From CAIUKX01 sp964580965 (lineage in GTDB: Bacteria; Bacteroidota; Bacteroidia; Flavobacteriales_D; Crocinitomicaceae): a stretch of 24,878 bases of DNA. A program made the translations under genes and the position numbers. The stretch spans positions 1 through 24,878 of the forward strand of contig CAZOLZ010000037.1 in the NCBI GenBank assembly GCA_964580965.1, in the 5' to 3' direction. This document shows positions 23,907 to 24,878 of this stretch, one piece after another. The number at the start of each line of letters is the position of its first letter. Positions within the stretch are counted from its first letter, which is position 1. Under the pieces are notes generated by a model, which saw only the letters and a list, made by a program, of their open reading frames with translations, was not told where the DNA came from and did not search any database.

Positions 23907-24878
23907 TTACTTAATTATTACTGAGACAACTCCATTTAAAGTTTTTCCTGTACCATTATTATATTCAATGAAATAATAATAAGATGCAACAGGGACAACT
24001 TTGTTATTAAAATACCCATCCCATGGTTGTTTATTGTATTGTCCTGCTTCCGTTTGATAGAGAAGCTCACCCCATCTGTTGTATATTCTAACGATATTAT
24101 TAGGATAATATTCATCTAAATTAGGTATAATCCAACGATCATTATAATTATCACCATCTGGAGTGAATGCTGTTGGTGTATCAATTAAGCAGCTACTTAA
24201 TTCGATTTCAACTTCAACAGGGCTACTTTCACATTCACCATTAATGCTTTGAGTTAGAAAGTATGTTGTAGTTTCTGTTGGTAATTTGATGACATTTGTA
24301 CCTGCTAAGTTTGTTTTAGAATTGTCTAAATACCAGTTAACAGTATATCCAAGATCACCATCGAATGCTATTGAATCAGGTAAGTCGTATTCACAATATG
24401 TATATGAAGGGTCTAAACTTAAATCATTTGAATTTTGTGAAATCGTTAAAGTCACATCTTCAGAAACTTGAGCACCATTACATTCATTTTGAGTCCCTGT
24501 AACAGTTAACGTTAAAGTTACTGTTCCAGCAGCAACTTCCGCCACTGATGGTGTATAATTAGCTGTAGGGTTTAAGTTGTCTGGTGCATAAGTACCAGAA
24601 CCACCCGACCAAACCGCTGACCCATTAGTAACCGCTCCAGTAAGGTCATATCCACCAACTGCACAAATTGTGCTCGCAGCTCCAGCAGATACAGTAGGTA
24701 CATCTGAAGGGTTATTATTAATCATTAAAGTCACATCTTCAGAAACTTGAGCACCATTACATTCATTTTGAGTCCCTGTAACAGTTAACGTTAAAGTTAC
24801 TGTTCCAGCAGCAACTTCCGCCACTGATGGTGTATAATTAGCTGTAGGGTTTAAGTTGTCTGGTGCATAAGTACCAGA
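23907..24878 (-). CDS. Large surface adhesin, C-terminal part with Ig-like repeats and T9SS type B tail
   Basis: The frame is open from the right edge to the TAA at 23907-23909, giving 323 residues; the start lies outside the window. Reading from the edge: part of one 93-residue Ig-like repeat, a full repeat (containing SEDVTLMINNNPSDVP, STICAVGGYDLTGAVTNGSA, GTYAPDNLNPTANYT), a different Ig-like domain, then a type B T9SS sorting domain of about 85 residues (TPTAFTPDGDNYNDRWIIPN, IVRIYNRWGELLYQ, WDGYFNNKVVPVASYYYFIE). This gliding-motility-associated C-terminal domain marks proteins exported by T9SS in Bacteroidota. It is not the same gene as the adhesin at the left edge, which is an N-terminus reading off the other side. 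Confidence 0.9.
   Translation of the reverse strand, partial: SGTYAPDNLNPTANYTPSVAEVAAGTVTLTLTVTGTQNECNGAQVSEDVTLMINNNPSDVPTVSAGAASTICAVGGYDLTGAVTNGSAVWSGGSGTYAPDNLNPTANYTPSVAEVAAGTVTLTLTVTGTQNECNGAQVSEDVTLTISQNSNDLSLDPSYTYCEYDLPDSIAFDGDLGYTVNWYLDNSKTNLAGTNVIKLPTETTTYFLTQSINGECESSPVEVEIELSSCLIDTPTAFTPDGDNYNDRWIIPNLDEYYPNNIVRIYNRWGELLYQTEAGQYNKQPWDGYFNNKVVPVASYYYFIEYNNGTGKTLNGVVSVIIK
24446..24599 (-). repeat. Tandem coding repeat, unit 279 bp, copy 1
   Basis: These 154 bases recur without any difference at 24725-24878, an offset of 279 bp (93 codons). They encode the Ig-like segment from TYAPDNLNP to SEDVTL. The match runs into the window edge, so the array probably continues. Confidence 0.95.
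24725..24878 (-). repeat. Tandem coding repeat, unit 279 bp, copy 2 (cut by the window edge)
   Basis: Base-for-base identical to 24446-24599. The exact identity means recent duplication or gene conversion of Ig-like modules, and explains why an assembly would stop here. Confidence 0.95.

Noticed and set aside
23736..23924. 62-codon frame overlapping the methyltransferase end
   Set aside because: It is an out-of-frame shadow of the TPMT-like gene with a composition (Leu/Ile/Asn/Tyr runs) typical of shifted reading.
24446..24878. Repeats as a CRISPR array
   Set aside because: The unit is 279 bp, in frame, and encodes Ig-like domains; there are no short repeats with unique spacers and no cas genes.
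1..24878. The left and right adhesin fragments as one gene cut by a circular break
   Set aside because: It would require a 25-kb circular replicon carrying ilv and ribosomal protein genes, and the repeat families at the two ends differ (65-residue versus 93-residue units).
1..24878. tRNA or rRNA genes
   Set aside because: None of the intergenic stretches contains a cloverleaf-like sequence or rRNA signature that I can recognise.

Overview
The window is AT-rich DNA from a member of Bacteroidota, most likely a flavobacterium-like marine or freshwater lineage. The evidence is phylum-typical. There are two kinds of type IX secretion (T9SS) sorting tails, an Ig-repeat adhesin with a 'gliding-motility-type' C-terminus, and A-rich gene starts without Shine-Dalgarno sites. 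Promoters fit the Bacteroidota pattern TTG-N19-TAnnTTTG. It looks like a scaffold from a draft or metagenome assembly: it holds a 100-N gap, and both ends break inside repeat-coding sequence.

Layout. (1) 1-1549, minus strand: the N-terminal 516 residues of a large secreted adhesin (CUB-like domain, reelin-like domain, start of Ig-like repeats). (2) 1550-1800: divergent control region with two tandem GTTG-N4-CAAC palindromes. (3) 1801-3705: a TPR membrane-anchored protein followed by a four-helix membrane protein with a C-terminal LytTR DNA-binding domain. (4) 3788-12017: a complete isoleucine/valine operon ilvE-ilvD-ilvB-ilvN-ilvC-ilvA. It is preceded by a candidate 18-codon leader peptide rich in Ile/Val/Leu (3808-3864) and a strong terminator (3894-3925), which together look like a ribosome-dependent attenuator. 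(5) 12124-13440: aroQ and xerD, head to head with only 3 bp between start codons. (6) 13477-14722: promoter, rpsF-rpsR-rplI, terminator. (7) 14869-17649: a lipoprotein/permease/ATPase ABC importer of the iron-siderophore/heme/cobalamin family. (8) 17702-23202: a thiolase followed without any gap by a lipoprotein, an unrecognised exported (possibly barrel) protein and a T9SS-exported beta-propeller protein. (9) 23333-23902: a TPMT-like methyltransferase. (10) 23907-24878, minus strand: the C-terminal end of a second Ig-repeat adhesin with a type B T9SS tail.

The six ilv genes cover all enzymatic steps from threonine/pyruvate to isoleucine and valine: IlvA makes 2-oxobutanoate, IlvBN condenses, IlvC reduces and isomerises, IlvD dehydrates and IlvE transaminates. 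The leader peptide would let charged tRNA-Ile/Val/Leu levels decide whether RNA polymerase reads into the operon. The attenuator is the most notable item here. Next are the TPR/LytTR pair with the operator-like palindromes beside it, a 13-bp hairpin just before ilvA, and the assembly artefact (a 55-bp duplication around the N gap), which should be removed before spacing in that region is interpreted.
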